Positions 53,932 to 63,263 are shown, numbered from the stretch's first letter. The stretch: 64,000 nucleotides of DNA from Pseudomonas sp. ACN8 (GCF_002303925.1 NZ_MRCS01000028.1:24196-88195), one strand, 5' to 3'. Notes: generated by a model not told the origin, from the letters alone. Numbers and translations are program-made.

Positions 53932-55064
53932 GTCAAGCCGCCTTCGTCAATCCAAGCCTGCTCACCTGGTCTCGGGAGCGCGCAGGTCTGTCCACTGAGC
54001 AGGTTGCTAAAAAGCTACCAGTGAAACCTGATCGAGTACAGGAATGGGAGGCTGGCGAGACCAAGCCAACATTCCTTCAGGCTCAAAAATGGGCGAGTGT
54101 CGCTCACATCCCTTTCGGATTCCTGTTTCTACAGCAGCCTCCCGTCGAGCAACTGCCTTTACCTGATCTGCGGACAGTGGGAGGGATTGCTCCTCAACGT
54201 CCCACTTTGGAACTGTTGGACACTGTAAGGGATGCCATACGTAAGCAGGACTGGTACTTGGAGTATCTGCAACACCAGGAGCATCAACCGCTGGCATTTG
54301 TAGGTCGCTTCAGTAGTCAATCTCAAGTCAGAGAGGTGGTGGACGATATCCGCCGGGTCCTCGGCGTGAACCCTGACATTGCTCGACTGGATTACGAAAA
54401 ATATAGCCGCGCCTTGATCGAGGCAGCAGAAACGGCTGGCATTTTGGTTATGCGCAGTGGCATCGCGCTAGGGAACACTCACCGCAAACTGGAAGTGAGC
54501 GAATTTCGGGGTTTTGCCATCAGCAATGCCTACGCCCCCGTCGTATTTATCAACAGCTCCGACGCTCCCACCGCCAGGCTGTTCACCTTACTTCACGAGC
54601 TGGCCCATATCTGGATTGGTAGCAGTGGAGTGTCTGATGGAAATACCGCAAATGGTCGAGACGAGGAGCGTTTCTGCAATGCAGTTGCAGGTGAGTTTCT
54701 GGCTCCTGAAGCCCAATTCCGCGCCCTGTGGAGCGTAGATGTTGACTGGCAAGACAATTTAGCTCCGCTAGCCACTCGGTTTCACATCAGTAAATTGGCG
54801 ACCGGTCGCCGCGCATTGGATCTTGGATATATAAGCCAAGCGCAATACAGCGCTTACTATCGAAGGATCCTCAAGGCTTTCCAGGATGAAAAAGGTGGAG
54901 CGGGTGACTATTACCGTAACGCTACCGCGAAAAACAGCCCCCGTCTGAGCAAGGCAGTGCTGACTGAAGCAATGAGTGGCCGGATGCTGCTGCGCGAGGC
55001 GGGACACTTGCTCGGCGTGCAACCTGCCAAATTAAGAACTCTCGCCAGCAAGATTACGGAATGA
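53928..55064 (+). CDS. XRE-family HTH fused to ImmA/IrrE metallopeptidase
   Basis: A 378-residue protein: an N-terminal XRE helix-turn-helix (about residues 10-60, SRERAGLSTEQVAKKLPVKPDRVQEWEAGE), then an ImmA/IrrE domain with the zinc-binding HExxH as HELAH at 223-227 and a downstream Glu-rich segment (NGRDEERFCNAVAGEFLAP). Such fusions act as DNA-binding regulators that may be cleaved or cleave a partner. It overlaps the small gene upstream and the DUF4411 gene downstream by 4 bp, so the three are a single operon. Confidence 0.9.
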   Translation: MSQAAFVNPSLLTWSRERAGLSTEQVAKKLPVKPDRVQEWEAGETKPTFLQAQKWASVAHIPFGFLFLQQPPVEQLPLPDLRTVGGIAPQRPTLELLDTVRDAIRKQDWYLEYLQHQEHQPLAFVGRFSSQSQVREVVDDIRRVLGVNPDIARLDYEKYSRALIEAAETAGILVMRSGIALGNTHRKLEVSEFRGFAISNAYAPVVFINSSDAPTARLFTLLHELAHIWIGSSGVSDGNTANGRDEERFCNAVAGEFLAPEAQFRALWSVDVDWQDNLAPLATRFHISKLATGRRALDLGYISQAQYSAYYRRILKAFQDEKGGAGDYYRNATAKNSPRLSKAVLTEAMSGRMLLREAGHLLGVQPAKLRTLASKITE

Positions 55065-55558
55065 ATCATTTACTCGACGCTAACACACTGATCGAAGCGA
55101 AGAACCGTTACTACGGGATGGCTATCTGTCCTGGATTTTGGCATTGGTTATTACTTAAAAATAAAGCATTGGCTTTAGCCAGCATTGCACCTGTAATGGA
55201 TGAGTTAACAAAAGGGCATGACGATCTGGCAGGTTGGGCGAAGGACAATTCCGATTTCTTTCACTCCACCACCGATCAGGATACGCAACTGGCGTTCGCG
55301 CAAATTGCGAGGCTTGTGGCTGGCCAGGCACCTAAGATGAAAATAGGTGCTATGGAGGAGTTCTTAGCGGGTGCTGACCCTTGGTTAATTGCGAAAGCGA
55401 TGACTACAGGGGCTACAGTCGTTACTCATGAGGTACTGAATCGCGACGCTAAACGAAAATTCATCATTCCCAATATTTGTCAGGAGCTCAATGTTCCTTT
55501 TTTGAATACGTTTGAGTTGTTGCATAGGCTTGAAGCAAGGTTTGTGTTGTCTTCTTAA
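55061..55558 (+). CDS. DUF4411 PIN-like protein, probable toxin
   Basis: A 165-residue protein of the DUF4411/PIN-like kind: the first acidic residue in MNHLLDANTLIEAKNRYYG (D6), the middle MDELTKGHDDL, and late ADPWLIAKAM and ATVVTHE, which supply the other acidic positions of a PIN nuclease site. It overlaps the XRE-ImmA gene by 4 bp. Family and arrangement suggest the toxin or effector of a toxin-antitoxin-like module controlled by the XRE-ImmA protein. Lower GC than the flanking core genes. Confidence 0.82.
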   Translation: MNHLLDANTLIEAKNRYYGMAICPGFWHWLLLKNKALALASIAPVMDELTKGHDDLAGWAKDNSDFFHSTTDQDTQLAFAQIARLVAGQAPKMKIGAMEEFLAGADPWLIAKAMTTGATVVTHEVLNRDAKRKFIIPNICQELNVPFLNTFELLHRLEARFVLSS

Positions 55559-55608
55559 AATAAATGACTTGCTCAAGTCGTTTGGGCTTGGAGTTTTTAG
55601 CGGAGTGA

Positions 55609-55818
55609 GTGAAAGTAGATCTCAGCACTTATTTTTCGCTTTTTTTTCTACCTCCTTTTTCTCCAAGCGTCGCATATGAAATTGGTGGTCGGTTTGATAG
55701 GTGGCTAGGGTTTTTTGATGTTTTATCAAGTTGTGCATTGCTTTACTTTGTTTGGTGTATGGATAGTCGGAAGTTAATGGAAGTTCTTGCTCTAGTCTGC
55801 TCCTTCTACGGTAACTGA
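55609..55818 (+). CDS. Possible small membrane protein
   Basis: A 69-codon ORF from GTG, A/T-rich, with two hydrophobic stretches (YFSLFFLPPFSP and FFDVLSSCALLYFVWCM). The ribosome site (GGAG) is only 3 nt from the start. Not recognised, and may be chance. Confidence 0.3.
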   Translation: MKVDLSTYFSLFFLPPFSPSVAYEIGGRFDRWLGFFDVLSSCALLYFVWCMDSRKLMEVLALVCSFYGN

Positions 55819-55845
55819 AAACAGCGTCTAATTTAAGGATATGTC

Positions 55846-57048
55846 ATGACAGGGACAGCAGATTTGACCTTCCCCAGCTTCAGCAGGAAATGGCTCAAAC
55901 GGATATTTCAGTACTGGTCGCCCATCAGTGTTTTGATGATCTTTCTCAGTACTGGCTTTGGGGTGCTCAGTCTGTACATTTACACGCTGGCGATTGGCCG
56001 TGTAGACATCTTCATGTCGACGCTGGACTCGAAGTCAGCGTTGCTTGTATGGATGATATGCGTAGTGTTCATCATGGTGTTGCAGCTCTGCGTATTGATG
56101 ACTTGTTCTTGGTTGTTCGCCTCATCGATATCATTGATATCTCGGCATCGTCGCAGGACCAGAGTCGTCGGGCTGTGGCTGGTGGTGCCGGTGGTGGTCG
56201 GGCTTACCGCTTTTGTCCTGCTTGTGTTTTATTTCAGCGGTCGTGTGAATACTGGCGAAGCATTATCTATCGTAGCGTTGGTCATCGTGGTTACGTTTCT
56301 TGGCATATCAAGAATCCCCACGTTGCGAGTACTCATCGCGGCAGGTGCTCCCTTGGGTGCGCGCAGGAAAATATATGTGCCTATCGCAGTCATGCTGGTG
56401 TTGACGGTGATCTCCGGATCACTTCCCCTCTTACTCATTCTTAACAGCTATGTGGGGCAAGACGATGAGGTGGCAGTTAATTTCGTTGCCGTGTTTTCTA
56501 TTTGTACTTTGGCACTGAGTCTGGTTCCCGCATTGTTATTTTACTTGCTAAATGGCGATATTTATCGAAGGGTATTCATCGCCGGGCTGTGCATCCTTGC
56601 ACTCTTCATGGCATATCTGCTGGCTTCCCGTGGGGCGATGTCGAGCATTACCTACGTCGTGGCCGGGAAGTTGGAAATTCGCCAGATGCAGACCACAAAC
56701 TTCATTCTCGACGAGCAGGTGAGGCTTGGCGATATAGACTCCCTGCAATGGCATACCAGACTACGTCCCGACAATAGGGTGCAAGTTGAGGCGTATCAGC
56801 TGTTTACTTTCGGTGACCTATTGTTGATGTGCCCCACCGCCCTGCGTGGCGCATCGCTTCATCGCTTGCCCGCGTACACAAAACTATGCCTGATCACAAA
56901 TAACAGCAAGGTCAGCCGTATGCCTCCACGGTTGCATTTAGCTAATGACAGGTCTGCAAAAGACGTATGGGCGGAAGCTGTTCGTCGTATGGTTGAATGG
57001 TCGCAGGTACGTGTTCATCCTCTACCTACTTTGCAACTTACGCGTTGA
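55846..57048 (+). CDS. Unrecognised seven-TM membrane protein with soluble tail
   Basis: A 400-residue protein. Seven hydrophobic helices are visible (about 26-50, 65-95, 107-130, 138-156, 178-200, 210-235, 243-262), followed by a C-terminal soluble domain of about 135 residues starting near GAMSSITYVVAGKLEIRQM. AAGGAT precedes ATG 55846 by 5 nt. Composition is more A/T-rich than the core genes. I do not recognise the family. It lies behind the XRE-ImmA/DUF4411 module but is separated by about 290 bp, so joint function is not established. Confidence 0.65.
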   Translation: MTGTADLTFPSFSRKWLKRIFQYWSPISVLMIFLSTGFGVLSLYIYTLAIGRVDIFMSTLDSKSALLVWMICVVFIMVLQLCVLMTCSWLFASSISLISRHRRRTRVVGLWLVVPVVVGLTAFVLLVFYFSGRVNTGEALSIVALVIVVTFLGISRIPTLRVLIAAGAPLGARRKIYVPIAVMLVLTVISGSLPLLLILNSYVGQDDEVAVNFVAVFSICTLALSLVPALLFYLLNGDIYRRVFIAGLCILALFMAYLLASRGAMSSITYVVAGKLEIRQMQTTNFILDEQVRLGDIDSLQWHTRLRPDNRVQVEAYQLFTFGDLLLMCPTALRGASLHRLPAYTKLCLITNNSKVSRMPPRLHLANDRSAKDVWAEAVRRMVEWSQVRVHPLPTLQLTR

Positions 57049-57126
57049 CGCAGGATTTGCCCCGCGGGTTTGAATGAAGAAAAATGGGGCGGATCTATTA
57101 TTACTTTTTTAATCGTCGGCCTTCAT

Positions 57127-57456
57127 TCATTGAATAGCTTTCAGATAGTCCTTGAGCGCGATGAGCGGGGCATCAAGCTGCTCCATCATCTGAACACTGG
57201 CAAATTCACCCGCCAACCTCCGCAACTCCCGCCCCAACGGCTTATCCACGCCACCAATGGCCTCCAGCGCCAACCCCACACACTCATCCACTTTCAACTG
57301 AATCGTCTTGACATCCCCCCACCGCACCAGCAACTCAAACACATCCCGCTGGTAGTCACCCATCACCAGATCATCACGCAAAATCGGGCTTGAATCTTCC
57401 GACTCATAAGCCAGTTTGAGGGAGAAGAGGGCGACGGTTTCCAGGTGCAATTCCAT
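57127..57456 (-). CDS. Small hypothetical soluble protein
   Basis: A 109-residue protein (MELHLETVALFSLKLAYESEDSSPILRDD...DAPLIALKDYLKAIQ), predicted helical, no export signal or membrane segment. Codon use is like the core genes. I do not recognise the function. It lies between the accessory region and tRNA-Leu and may be an ordinary core gene. Confidence 0.6.
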   Translation of the reverse strand: MELHLETVALFSLKLAYESEDSSPILRDDLVMGDYQRDVFELLVRWGDVKTIQLKVDECVGLALEAIGGVDKPLGRELRRLAGEFASVQMMEQLDAPLIALKDYLKAIQ

Positions 57457-57513
57457 GGGGGGAATCCTTGTGAAATGTTCCGGCGGTGCGGCTGGTGTTG
57501 AAGGGGCAAAAGC

Positions 57514-57539
57514 ATCGCCAGCAGGCTGGCTCCCACAGG
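57514..57539 (-). repeat. REP singlet
   Basis: CATCGCCAGCAGGCTGGCTCCCACAG, the CCAGC/GCTGG variant, between the hypothetical gene and tRNA-Leu. Confidence 0.7.
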
Positions 57540-57612
57540 GACAGCGGGGGTGTCAGGTGCTTTTCTATAGGCGAAAAAAAAAGGCCTTGCAAAGCAAGAC
57601 CTTTCTTAATTT

Positions 57613-57697
57613 TGGTGCCCCGAGGGAGACTCGAACTCCCACTCCTTTCGAAAACGGATTTTGAATCCGCCGCGTCTACCAATTCCGCCATCAGGGC
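57613..57697 (-). tRNA. tRNA-Leu (anticodon CAA)
   Basis: The 85-nt minus-strand sequence begins GCCCTGATGGCGGAATTGG and folds with a leucine-type long variable arm (TTTCGAAAGGA region), T-arm GGTTCGAGTC-like core GAGTTCGAGTCTC, and encoded CCA at 57613-57615. The anticodon loop TTCAAAA gives anticodon CAA. The acceptor stem pairs GCCCTGA with the 3' strand TC-GGGGC region with minor wobble. Confidence 0.92.
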
Positions 57698-57805
57698 TCA
57701 ATGGCGGCGAAGTATAGAGATGAGATAACCGCTGGTCAATCAGGTACATGGAGAATTTTTGATATTTCCGCTAGACTTCCCGGCCCTGCTAGACGACACC
57801 CCATC

Positions 57806-58870
57806 ATGCGCGTTGCTGACTTTACCTTCGAGCTCCCTGATTCGCTGATCGCCCGCCATCCGCTGGCCGAGCGGCGCAATAGTCGCCTGTTGACCCTGGA
57901 TGGGGTCAGCGGCGCTCTGGCACACCGTCAATTCACTGATTTGCTGGAGCATTTGCGCCCCGGCGACTTGATGGTGTTCAACAATACCCGGGTGATTCCG
58001 GCGCGGCTGTTTGGCCAGAAGGCTTCCGGCGGCAAGCTGGAAATCCTGGTGGAGCGGGTGCTCGACAGTCATCGCGTGCTGGCCCATGTGCGGTCCAGCA
58101 AGTCGCCCAAGCCTGGGTCGAAGATTCTCATCGACGGCGGTGGCGAGGCCGAGATGCTGGCGCGGCACGATGCGTTGTTCGAGCTGGGGTTTGCCGAGGA
58201 GGTGTTGCCGCTGCTCGACCGTGTCGGGCACATGCCGCTGCCTCCTTATATAGACCGCCCGGATGAAGGCGCCGACCGCGAGCGTTACCAGACCGTCTAC
58301 GCCGAGCGTCTGGGCGCGGTGGCGGCGCCGACGGCGGGGCTGCATTTCGATCAGGTGCTGATGGAGGCGATTGCCGCCAAGGGCGTCGAGACTGCGTTCG
58401 TGACCCTGCACGTCGGCGCTGGCACCTTCCAGCCGGTACGCGTCGAGAAGCTTGAAGACCACCATATGCACAGCGAATGGCTGGAAGTTGGCCAGGACGT
58501 GGTCGATGCCGTTGCCGCCTGCCGCGCTCGCGGTGGTCGCGTGGTGGCGGTGGGGACCACCAGTGTGCGTTCCCTGGAAAGCGCCGCCCGCGATGGCGTG
58601 CTCAAGCCGTTCAGCGGCGATACAGATATTTTCATTTATCCTGGTCGGCCGTTTCACGTGGTCGATGCCCTGGTCACCAACTTCCATTTGCCCGAATCCA
58701 CGCTGTTGATGCTGGTTTCGGCGTTCGCCGGTTATCCCGAGACCATGGCCGCCTACAAGGCCGCCGTGGACAACGGTTACCGCTTTTTCAGCTACGGTGA
58801 TGCGATGTTCATCACGCGTAATCCTGCGCCGACTGCCCCTAAAGAATCGGGCCCAGAGGAAACAGTATGA
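57806..58870 (+). CDS. queA: S-adenosylmethionine:tRNA ribosyltransferase-isomerase
   Basis: A 354-residue QueA: N-terminal RVADFTFELPDSLIARHPLAERRNSRLL, then FNNTRVIPARLFG, PPYIDR, APTAGLHFDQ, HVGAGTFQPV and the late LVTNFHLPESTLLMLVSAFAG, all diagnostic. It transfers and isomerises the ribose of SAM to preQ1 in tRNA, forming epoxyqueuosine. ATG 57806 is the family start. Its stop overlaps the tgt start as ATGA, so the two queuosine genes are coupled. Confidence 0.97.
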   Translation: MRVADFTFELPDSLIARHPLAERRNSRLLTLDGVSGALAHRQFTDLLEHLRPGDLMVFNNTRVIPARLFGQKASGGKLEILVERVLDSHRVLAHVRSSKSPKPGSKILIDGGGEAEMLARHDALFELGFAEEVLPLLDRVGHMPLPPYIDRPDEGADRERYQTVYAERLGAVAAPTAGLHFDQVLMEAIAAKGVETAFVTLHVGAGTFQPVRVEKLEDHHMHSEWLEVGQDVVDAVAACRARGGRVVAVGTTSVRSLESAARDGVLKPFSGDTDIFIYPGRPFHVVDALVTNFHLPESTLLMLVSAFAGYPETMAAYKAAVDNGYRFFSYGDAMFITRNPAPTAPKESGPEETV

Positions 58871-60000
58871 GTCGCACCTGTCGTATGTCTTTCGAGCTGC
58901 TGGCCACTGATGGCAAGGCTCGTCGCGGTCGTTTGACCTTCCCGCGCGGTACCGTCGAGACCCCGGCCTTCATGCCGGTGGGCACTTACGGCACGGTCAA
59001 GGGCATGCTGCCACGGGATATCGAGGCGACTGGCGCTGAAATCATTCTGGGCAACACTTTCCACCTGTGGCTGCGCCCGGGCACGGAAGTGATCAAGAAG
59101 CACGGCGACCTGCACGATTTCATGCAGTGGAAAGGCCCGATCCTGACCGACTCCGGCGGTTTTCAGGTGTTCAGCCTGGGCGCCATGCGCAAGATCAAGG
59201 AGGAGGGCGTGACTTTCGCTTCCCCGGTCGACGGCGCCAAGGTGTTCATGGGCCCGGAAGAGTCGATGCAGGTCCAGCGTGACCTGGGCTCCGACATCGT
59301 GATGATTTTCGACGAATGCACGCCGTACCCGGCCGACGAAGACGTTGCCCGCGTATCGATGGAATTGTCCCTGCGTTGGGCCAAGCGTTCGAAAGAAGCC
59401 CATGGCGACAACACGGCGGCGCTGTTCGGCATCGTACAGGGCGGCATGCACCAGGACTTGCGCATGCGCTCCCTGGAAGGCCTCGACCAGATCGGCTTCG
59501 ACGGCCTGGCCATTGGCGGTCTGTCGGTGGGCGAGCCCAAGCATGAAATGATCAAGGTGCTGGATTACCTGCCGGGCATGATGCCGGCTGACAAACCTCG
59601 TTACCTTATGGGCGTTGGCAAACCGGAAGACTTGGTTGAGGGTGTGCGCCGCGGTGTGGACATGTTCGATTGCGTGATGCCAACCCGTAATGCCCGCAAC
59701 GGGCATCTGTTCATCGATACCGGCGTGCTGAAGATCCGTAACGCGTTCCATCGCCATGATGATTCGCCGCTCGATCCGACCTGCGATTGCTATACCTGCC
59801 AGAACTTCTCCCGCGCTTATCTGCATCACCTGGACAAGTGCGGCGAAATGCTGGGAAGCATGCTCAATACCATCCATAACTTGCGTCATTATCAAGTGCT
59901 TATGGCTGGTTTGCGCGAGGCTATTCAACAGGGTACATTGGCCGCCTTTGTCGATGCCTTCTACGCCAAACGCGGGTTACCTGTTCCGCCTTTGGACTGA
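58867..60000 (+). CDS. tgt: Queuine/preQ1 tRNA-guanine transglycosylase
   Basis: A 377-residue TGT: DSGGFQVFSL near residue 99, FDECTPYPADE, GGLSVGEPK, and the zinc motif CDCYTCQNFSRAYLHHL near residue 305. It exchanges guanine 34 for preQ1 in GUN-anticodon tRNAs. GTG/ATG choice: ATG 58867 has GAGG upstream; an internal ATG six codons later (MSFELLATDG) is the alternative and gives the common 371-residue length. Confidence 0.97.
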   Translation: MSRTCRMSFELLATDGKARRGRLTFPRGTVETPAFMPVGTYGTVKGMLPRDIEATGAEIILGNTFHLWLRPGTEVIKKHGDLHDFMQWKGPILTDSGGFQVFSLGAMRKIKEEGVTFASPVDGAKVFMGPEESMQVQRDLGSDIVMIFDECTPYPADEDVARVSMELSLRWAKRSKEAHGDNTAALFGIVQGGMHQDLRMRSLEGLDQIGFDGLAIGGLSVGEPKHEMIKVLDYLPGMMPADKPRYLMGVGKPEDLVEGVRRGVDMFDCVMPTRNARNGHLFIDTGVLKIRNAFHRHDDSPLDPTCDCYTCQNFSRAYLHHLDKCGEMLGSMLNTIHNLRHYQVLMAGLREAIQQGTLAAFVDAFYAKRGLPVPPLD

Positions 60001-60043
60001 GTTTTCTGACCCCAAGATTCAACATTTGCAACTGGAGTGCTAA

Positions 60044-60379
60044 ATGAGCTTTTTTATCTCTAATGCCATGGCTGACGCCGCTGCACCTGCTGCCGGCCCA
60101 ATGGGCGGCGGTTTCGAGTGGATTTTCCTGGTCGGTTTCCTGGTCATCTTCTACCTGATGATCTGGCGTCCACAGGCCAAGCGCGCCAAAGAGCAGAAGA
60201 ATCTGCTGAGCAGCCTGCAGAAAGGCGACGAAGTCGTGACCACCGGCGGCATCGCCGGCAAGATCACTAAAGTGGCCGACGATTTCGTCGTTCTGGAAGT
60301 TTCCGACACCGTCGAAATGAAGTTCCAGAAAGGCGCCATCGCCGCCACGCTGCCAAAAGGCACGCTCAAAGCGATCTAA
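60044..60379 (+). CDS. yajC: Sec translocon accessory subunit
   Basis: A 111-residue protein with one TM (FEWIFLVGFLVIFYLMIW, about 24-42), then RPQAKRAKEQKNLLSSLQKGDEVVTTGGIAGKITKV, the YajC signature. It associates with SecDF. It lies 43 bp after tgt and 64 bp before secD. Confidence 0.96.
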   Translation: MSFFISNAMADAAAPAAGPMGGGFEWIFLVGFLVIFYLMIWRPQAKRAKEQKNLLSSLQKGDEVVTTGGIAGKITKVADDFVVLEVSDTVEMKFQKGAIAATLPKGTLKAI

Positions 60380-60443
60380 GTTTCAACTTCATATTCAATC
60401 GACGGGGCGCGCAAGGCGCCCCGCGTCATAAACGGGCGGCGTG

Positions 60444-62312
60444 ATGCTGAACAAATATCCTCTGTGGAAATACATTCTGATCCTGGCGGTGCTGGCGGTC
60501 GGTCTGATTTATTCCGCTCCCAATCTTTATCCTGATGACCCGGCCATTCAGGTCAGCGGTGCAAGCACTGCGCTGCAGGTCAATCAGGCTGATCTGGATC
60601 GCGTGAGCGCTGCGCTCAAGGAATCCGGGATCAACGTCAAGGCTGCCACCCTGGCCGCCAACGGCAAGGGCGGCCTGATTCGCCTGACCAAGGCTGAAGA
60701 CCAGCTGCCGGCCAAGGACGTTGTACGCAAGGCGTTGGGTGATGACTACGTCGTTGCATTGAACCTGGCACAAACCACCCCGCAATGGCTGCGCAGCCTC
60801 GCCGCGCACCCGATGAAGCTGGGTCTGGACTTGTCCGGTGGTGTGCACTTCCTGCTGGAAGTGGACATGGACAAAGCCCTCGACGCGCGCCTGAAAGTCT
60901 ACGAAGGCGACGTCAAGAGCCTGCTGCGCAAAGAAAAACTGCGTTATCGCAGCCTGCCGCAACTCGATGGTGCCATTCAGCTGGGCTTCTCTGATGAAGC
61001 GACCCGCGAACAGGCCCGTTCGATCATTCGCAAGAACTTCAACGATTTCGACATTGTTCCGGCCGACCTCAATGGTCAACCGGTGCTGCGTCTGGCGATG
61101 ACCCCGGCCAAGCTGGCGGAAATCCGTGAATACTCCATCAAGCAGAACTTGACCACGGTACGTAACCGCGTCAACGAGCTGGGTGTTGCCGAACCGATCG
61201 TCCAGCGTCAGGGCGCCAACCGCATCGTGGTTGAGCTGCCGGGCGTGCAGGACACCGCCGAAGCCAAGCGTATCCTCGGCAAGACGGCCAACCTCGAGTT
61301 CCGTCTGGCCGCTGAGCCTGGCGCTTCGAAAGCCACTTCCGAATCCTTCGAGTTCCGTGAGGGCAACCGTCCTCCGGCACTGATCGAGCGTGGCCTGATC
61401 ATCACCGGTGACCAGGTAACCGACGCCAAGGCAGGTTTTGGCGAGCACGGTACTCCGGAAGTGAACATCCGTCTGGACGGTCACGGCGGCGAGCTGATGA
61501 GCCGTGCGACCCGTTCGAACGTCGGTCGCAGCATGGCGGTGATCTTCATCGAGCAGCGTCCGGTGACCACCTACACCAAGCAGATGGTCAACGGTGTCGA
61601 GAAAGACGTGCCGGTCCAGACCTTCAAGGAAGAGAAGAAGATCATCAGCCTGGCGACCATTCAGTCGCCGCTGGGTGCTCAGTTCCGCATCACTGGCCTG
61701 AACGGCCAGGGCGAGTCGTCCGAGCTGGCGCTGCTGCTTCGTGCCGGTGGCCTGGCCGCACCGATGTACTTTGCTGAAGAGCGCACCATCGGTCCAAGCC
61801 TGGGTGCCGACAACATCACCAAGGGTATCGATGCTTCGCTGTGGGGCATGCTGTTCGTCTCGCTGTTCATCATGGCCATCTACCGCTTCTTCGGCCTCAT
61901 CGCCACCGTCGCGCTGGCGGTGAACATGGTGATGCTGCTGGCCCTGATGTCGCTGCTGGGTGCAACGCTGACCCTGCCGGGTATCGCCGGTATCGTGTTG
62001 ACCATGGGTATGGCGGTCGACGCCAACGTGCTGATCTTCTCGCGGATCCGTGAAGAGATCGCCGCCGGCATGACCGTGCAGCGCGCAATCAACGAAGGCT
62101 TCGGCCGGGCATTCACCGCGATTCTCGACGCCAACCTGACAACACTGTTGGTCGGCGGCATCCTCTTTGCCATGGGCACAGGTCCCGTCAAGGGCTTCGC
62201 AGTGACCATGTCCCTCGGGATCTTTACCTCGATGTTCACGGCCATCATGGTGACCCGCGCGATGGTCAACCTGATCTTCGGCGGTCGTGACTTCAAGAAG
62301 TTGTGGATTTAA
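60444..62312 (+). CDS. secD: Protein translocase subunit SecD
   Basis: A 622-residue SecD: N-terminal TM (YILILAVLAVGLIYSAPNLYPDDPAIQVSG), the GLDLSGGVHFLLEVD motif near residue 128, the large periplasmic P1 domain and the C-terminal group of five TMs with AVDANVLIFSRIREE. It uses the proton gradient to drive late steps of secretion. The ATG at 60444 follows a GTG at 60441; neither has a strong ribosome site. Confidence 0.97.
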   Translation: MLNKYPLWKYILILAVLAVGLIYSAPNLYPDDPAIQVSGASTALQVNQADLDRVSAALKESGINVKAATLAANGKGGLIRLTKAEDQLPAKDVVRKALGDDYVVALNLAQTTPQWLRSLAAHPMKLGLDLSGGVHFLLEVDMDKALDARLKVYEGDVKSLLRKEKLRYRSLPQLDGAIQLGFSDEATREQARSIIRKNFNDFDIVPADLNGQPVLRLAMTPAKLAEIREYSIKQNLTTVRNRVNELGVAEPIVQRQGANRIVVELPGVQDTAEAKRILGKTANLEFRLAAEPGASKATSESFEFREGNRPPALIERGLIITGDQVTDAKAGFGEHGTPEVNIRLDGHGGELMSRATRSNVGRSMAVIFIEQRPVTTYTKQMVNGVEKDVPVQTFKEEKKIISLATIQSPLGAQFRITGLNGQGESSELALLLRAGGLAAPMYFAEERTIGPSLGADNITKGIDASLWGMLFVSLFIMAIYRFFGLIATVALAVNMVMLLALMSLLGATLTLPGIAGIVLTMGMAVDANVLIFSRIREEIAAGMTVQRAINEGFGRAFTAILDANLTTLLVGGILFAMGTGPVKGFAVTMSLGIFTSMFTAIMVTRAMVNLIFGGRDFKKLWI

Positions 62313-62321
62313 GGGGCTGCC

Positions 62322-63236
62322 ATGTTACGTACAATCAACTTCATGGGCGTTCGCAACTTCGCGTTCGGCGTCACATTGTTCCTTACCGCACTGGCAATCT
62401 TCAGTGTTTTCCATAAGGGCATGAACTGGGGCCTGGACTTCACCGGCGGTACGCTCATCGAGCTGACCTACGAGCGTCCGGCCGACGTCACCAAGGTGCG
62501 TGAGCAGTTGGTGACCGCGGGTTATCACGAAGCCATCGTGCAGAACTTCGGTGCGACCACCGACCTGCTGGTGCGCATGCCTGGCGAAGACCCGCAACTG
62601 GGTCACCAGGTCGCCGAAGCCTTGCAGAAGGTCGGCGGCGAGAACCCGGCGACGGTCAAGCGTGTCGAGTTCGTCGGCCCGCAGGTGGGTGAAGAACTGC
62701 GCGACCAGGGCGGCCTCGGCATGCTGATGGCGCTGGGCGGCATCCTGATCTACCTGGCTTTCCGCTTTCAGTGGAAGTTTGCGGTCGGTGCAATCGTGTC
62801 CCTGATCCACGACGTGATCGTGACCATCGGTATCCTGTCGTTCTTCCAGATCACCTTCGATCTGACGGTGCTGGCGGCGGTACTGGCGATCATCGGTTAC
62901 TCGCTCAACGACACCATCGTGGTATTCGACCGGGTTCGCGAGAACTTCCGTGTACTGCGCAAGGCCAGCCTGATCGAGAACATCAACATCTCGACCACGC
63001 AAACCCTGCTGCGGACCATGGCGACTTCGATCTCCACTTTGCTGGCGATCGCGGCCCTGTTGTTCTTTGGTGGCGACAACCTGTTCGGCTTCTCCATCGC
63101 CCTGTTCATCGGTGTTCTGGCGGGTACTTACTCGTCGATCTACATCGCGAACGTGGTGCTGATCTGGCTGAACCTGAGCACGGAAGACCTGATTCCTCCG
63201 GTCAATACCGAGAAGGAAGTCGACGACCGTCCTTGA
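62322..63236 (+). CDS. secF: Protein translocase subunit SecF
   Basis: A 304-residue SecF: TM1 (FGVTLFLTALAIFSVF), GLDFTGGTLIEL, YLAFRFQWKFAVGAIVSLIHDV and the SLNDTIVVFDRVREN signature near residue 205. It forms the SecDF complex with SecD. AGGGG precedes the ATG, 9 bp after secD. Confidence 0.97.
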   Translation: MLRTINFMGVRNFAFGVTLFLTALAIFSVFHKGMNWGLDFTGGTLIELTYERPADVTKVREQLVTAGYHEAIVQNFGATTDLLVRMPGEDPQLGHQVAEALQKVGGENPATVKRVEFVGPQVGEELRDQGGLGMLMALGGILIYLAFRFQWKFAVGAIVSLIHDVIVTIGILSFFQITFDLTVLAAVLAIIGYSLNDTIVVFDRVRENFRVLRKASLIENINISTTQTLLRTMATSISTLLAIAALLFFGGDNLFGFSIALFIGVLAGTYSSIYIANVVLIWLNLSTEDLIPPVNTEKEVDDRP

Positions 63237-63263
63237 AGGCAAAGTCTTTAAGCGATGTAGTCC

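Noticed and set aside
57613..57697. Integration site (attL/attR) at tRNA-Leu
   Set aside because: I could not find a second copy of the tRNA 3' end or an integrase gene in the window.
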